A DNA stretch of 6,973 bases from Bacillota bacterium (GTDB lineage: Bacteria; Bacillota; Clostridia; Acetivibrionales; DSM-1351): assembly GCA_023436515.1 (NCBI GenBank), contig JAEZIV010000291.1, positions 1 to 6,973 of the forward strand, read 5' to 3'. The translations under genes and the position numbers were made by a program. Position 1 is the first letter of the stretch. Each line of letters starts with the position of its first letter. This document shows, one piece after another, positions 5,092-6,973 of this stretch. The notes beneath the pieces are model-generated. The model had not been told where the DNA came from and did not search any database. It saw only the letters and a list, made by a program, of their open reading frames with translations.

Positions 5092-6973
5092 ATGAGTCTA
5101 AAAGTAGTAATTATCGGTGGAGTAGCAGGCGGAGCAAGTGCTGCGGCGAGACTGAGAAGATTGGATGAAAGCGCGGAAATTGTACTCTTTGAAAAGGGTG
5201 AGCATATATCCTTTGCCAATTGCGGACTGCCCTATTATATAGGTGAAGTTATAAAAGAGAAAGAGAAGCTTTTGGTTCAGACTCCTGAAAAAATGAAGGA
5301 GCGCTTCAATATTGATGTACGAGTACTCTCAGAAGTAACTAAAATTAATCCTGAAAATAAAACTATCGAGGTTAAGGATGCTCATGTAAACAGAGTATAT
5401 ACCGAGACCTATGATAAATTGATTCTTTCTCCCGGTGCAGAGCCAATAAGGCCAAAATTGCCGGGAATTGATTCCTCCAAAATTTTTACTCTCAGGAACA
5501 TACCTGATACCTATAGAATTAAGGACTATGTGGATCATTCCAAACCTAAAAGGGCAATAATTGTAGGAGCCGGCTTTATCGGACTGGAGGTTGCCGAAAA
5601 CCTTCAAATGAAAGGCATTGACACTACAGTTGTAGAATTGTCCGATCATGTTATAGGCCCGCTGGACTTTGAAATGGCAGCAATTGTCCATCAGCACCTA
5701 AAAACTAAAGGTGTCGAGCTTTATCTCAAGGATGGGGTTGAGGCCTTTGAGGAAACAGGTAACTCTATTTCCGTCAAGCTATCAAGGGGAAGCTCTCTTA
5801 AGGCTGATATGGTTATTATGGGCATTGGCGTTCGTCCCGAGACAAAACTTGCCTCGGAGGCCGGCTTAAAATTGGGCAGTACCGGAGGAATCTTCGTTGA
5901 TGAATACCTCCGAACATCCAATCCTGACATTTACGCTGTGGGAGATGCCATAGAAGTCAAGGATTACGTTAGTGGAGGCCCTGCCCTTATCCCTCTTGCC
6001 GGCCCGGCAAACAAACAGGGCAGAATAGCCGCCAATAATATATGCGGCCATATGGAGAAATATAATGGCACTCAGGGAACCTCCATTGTTAAGGTTTTTG
6101 ATCTTACTATTGCCCTCACAGGTAATAATGAGCGAATACTGAAGCGAAATCAGGTAGAGTATGAAAAGTCCATCACTCATACTGCCTCTCATGCCGGCTA
6201 TTATCCTGGAGCTATTCCTATGTCAATAAAGCTGCTATACCGTAAAGACGACGGAAAGCTGTTAGGAGCTCAGATTGTAGGTTATGATGGGGTTGACAAG
6301 CGAATGGACGTCCTCGCCACCGCACTGCGTGCAGGAATGACGGTAGGTCAGCTTGAAGCGCTGGAGCTATCCTATGCGCCTCCCTACTCCTCTGCTAAGG
6401 ACCCTGTTAATATAGCTGGTTATACGGCTAATAATATCCTCAAAGGAGACTCTTCCGTATTCCACTGGGATGAAGTAAACAACCTTGACCCCAAACAGCA
6501 TATTATCCTTGACGTTCGTGAGCCTGGGGAAGCTGCGCTGGGTTCAATTCCCGGCTCAATAAACATACCTCTGGACAGATTGAGGGATAGGCTGGATGAG
6601 CTCCCAAGAGACAAAGGAATTTATATCTTCTGTCAGGTAGGACTTAGAGGTTACCTTGCTGCCAGGATATTAACTCAAAAAGGCTACAGTAACGTAAAGA
6701 TTCTTAGCGGAGGTTATAAAACATATCATATGGCTACTATTGAACAATCACATAAAAATGTTTTTAAATACGATGACCTTGCCTCCTCTGAGACTAAAAT
6801 AAAGGAGCAAGCAAATAGCGAGGTTGCAGGGGTAAATGCCTCAGGGGCTAGTCATAACCCAATCTCAGAAGCCCCTGTAAAGCTCAGGCTTGATGCCTGT
6901 GGCCTTCAGTGTCCCGGCCCCATAATGACAGTTTTCAACGCAATTAAAGACATGGATTATAATGAAGTGCTTG
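5092..6973 (+). CDS. CoA-disulfide reductase fused to rhodanese and TusA domains, 3' end beyond the window
   Basis: An uninterrupted frame of 627 codons with no stop before the right edge. The ATG is preceded by GGGAGG with an 8-nt spacer. Residues 1 to about 440 form an FAD/NAD(P)H disulfide reductase of the CoA-disulfide reductase (CoADR) type. Marks are the FAD loop IIGGVAGGASAA (7-18), the single redox cysteine C44 in SFANCGLPYY, the NAD(P)H-binding VGAGFIGLE (158-166) and the FAD motif YAVGDA (281-286). Tyr370 and Tyr428 are 58 apart, the spacing I recall for the two catalytic tyrosines of the S. aureus and B. anthracis enzymes. Residues 455-550 are a rhodanese domain with LDVRE (473-477) and the active loop CQVGLRG (C514). 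After a linker of low-complexity character (about 556-595) comes a TusA-like domain, LDACGLQCPGP (600-610), with carrier cysteine C607. Related proteins often continue into a DsrE-like domain, expected beyond the edge. It probably reduces CoA disulfide, persulfide or polysulfide and hands sulfane sulfur between domains; the true substrate is not decided by sequence. Confidence 0.93.
   Translation, partial: MSLKVVIIGGVAGGASAAARLRRLDESAEIVLFEKGEHISFANCGLPYYIGEVIKEKEKLLVQTPEKMKERFNIDVRVLSEVTKINPENKTIEVKDAHVNRVYTETYDKLILSPGAEPIRPKLPGIDSSKIFTLRNIPDTYRIKDYVDHSKPKRAIIVGAGFIGLEVAENLQMKGIDTTVVELSDHVIGPLDFEMAAIVHQHLKTKGVELYLKDGVEAFEETGNSISVKLSRGSSLKADMVIMGIGVRPETKLASEAGLKLGSTGGIFVDEYLRTSNPDIYAVGDAIEVKDYVSGGPALIPLAGPANKQGRIAANNICGHMEKYNGTQGTSIVKVFDLTIALTGNNERILKRNQVEYEKSITHTASHAGYYPGAIPMSIKLLYRKDDGKLLGAQIVGYDGVDKRMDVLATALRAGMTVGQLEALELSYAPPYSSAKDPVNIAGYTANNILKGDSSVFHWDEVNNLDPKQHIILDVREPGEAALGSIPGSINIPLDRLRDRLDELPRDKGIYIFCQVGLRGYLAARILTQKGYSNVKILSGGYKTYHMATIEQSHKNVFKYDDLASSETKIKEQANSEVAGVNASGASHNPISEAPVKLRLDACGLQCPGPIMTVFNAIKDMDYNEVL

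Noticed and set aside
5866..6192. 108-codon leftward ORF opposite the CoA-disulfide reductase
   Set aside because: Antisense to the FAD-binding YAVGDA region of an uninterrupted reductase frame; the other antisense ORFs at 5329-5697, 5721-5930 and 6420-6614 are rejected for the same reason.
1..6973. A defence, mobile or CRISPR system
   Set aside because: No nuclease, helicase, transposase, integrase, toxin-antitoxin pair or regularly spaced repeats found; every large frame is a housekeeping, redox or surface-protein gene.

Overview
The window reads as chromosomal DNA of a low-GC Gram-positive anaerobe of the class Clostridia. This rests on the AT-rich spacers, strong AGGAGG-type ribosome binding sites, near-consensus sigma-A promoters, a TrmB beginning [13 protein letters not shown], and a small basic protein of a kind I associate with clostridia. 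The species cannot be fixed from the sequence. I see no transposase, integrase, tRNA, rRNA, CRISPR array or phage gene. It is an ordinary core/accessory chromosomal stretch rather than an obvious island.

Left part (1-1742): two leftward genes form a probable operon. trmB (tRNA m7G46 methyltransferase, GTG start) is followed 49 bp later by a class I SAM-dependent methyltransferase of unknown substrate that runs off the left edge. A 320-bp divergent spacer (1423-1742) separates trmB from uppP. It holds a promoter for each direction, a stem-loop in the trmB leader and a small hairpin just before the uppP ribosome binding site.

Middle (1743-4812): uppP (undecaprenyl-diphosphatase, cell-wall lipid carrier recycling) runs rightward and converges on a leftward 651-codon gene. 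That gene encodes a single-pass membrane-anchored extracytoplasmic protein with a DxNxDGxxD loop and C-terminal TolB/PD40-like propeller repeats; its function is unknown. The 174-bp convergent spacer contains a roughly 70-nt structured palindrome that looks like the terminator. A strong AT-rich terminator hairpin lies upstream of the 651-codon gene.

Right part (4813-6973): a 45-codon, highly charged small gene runs leftward, diverging from a rightward flavoprotein gene. The latter is a CoA-disulfide reductase with fused rhodanese and TusA domains, cut by the right edge. It has a near-consensus promoter (TTGACA-17-TAAAAT) with a small inverted repeat at the expected transcription start, suggesting regulated expression. 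The fusion puts the chemistry of thiol-disulfide/persulfide reduction, sulfur transfer and sulfur carriage on one polypeptide.

The genes do not form one pathway: they cover tRNA modification, cell-wall lipid recycling, an unknown surface protein and sulfur/redox handling. I found no convincing undescribed multi-gene system. The most interesting items are the multidomain sulfur enzyme, the unknown surface propeller protein, the overlooked 45-aa gene and several structured leaders or terminators.
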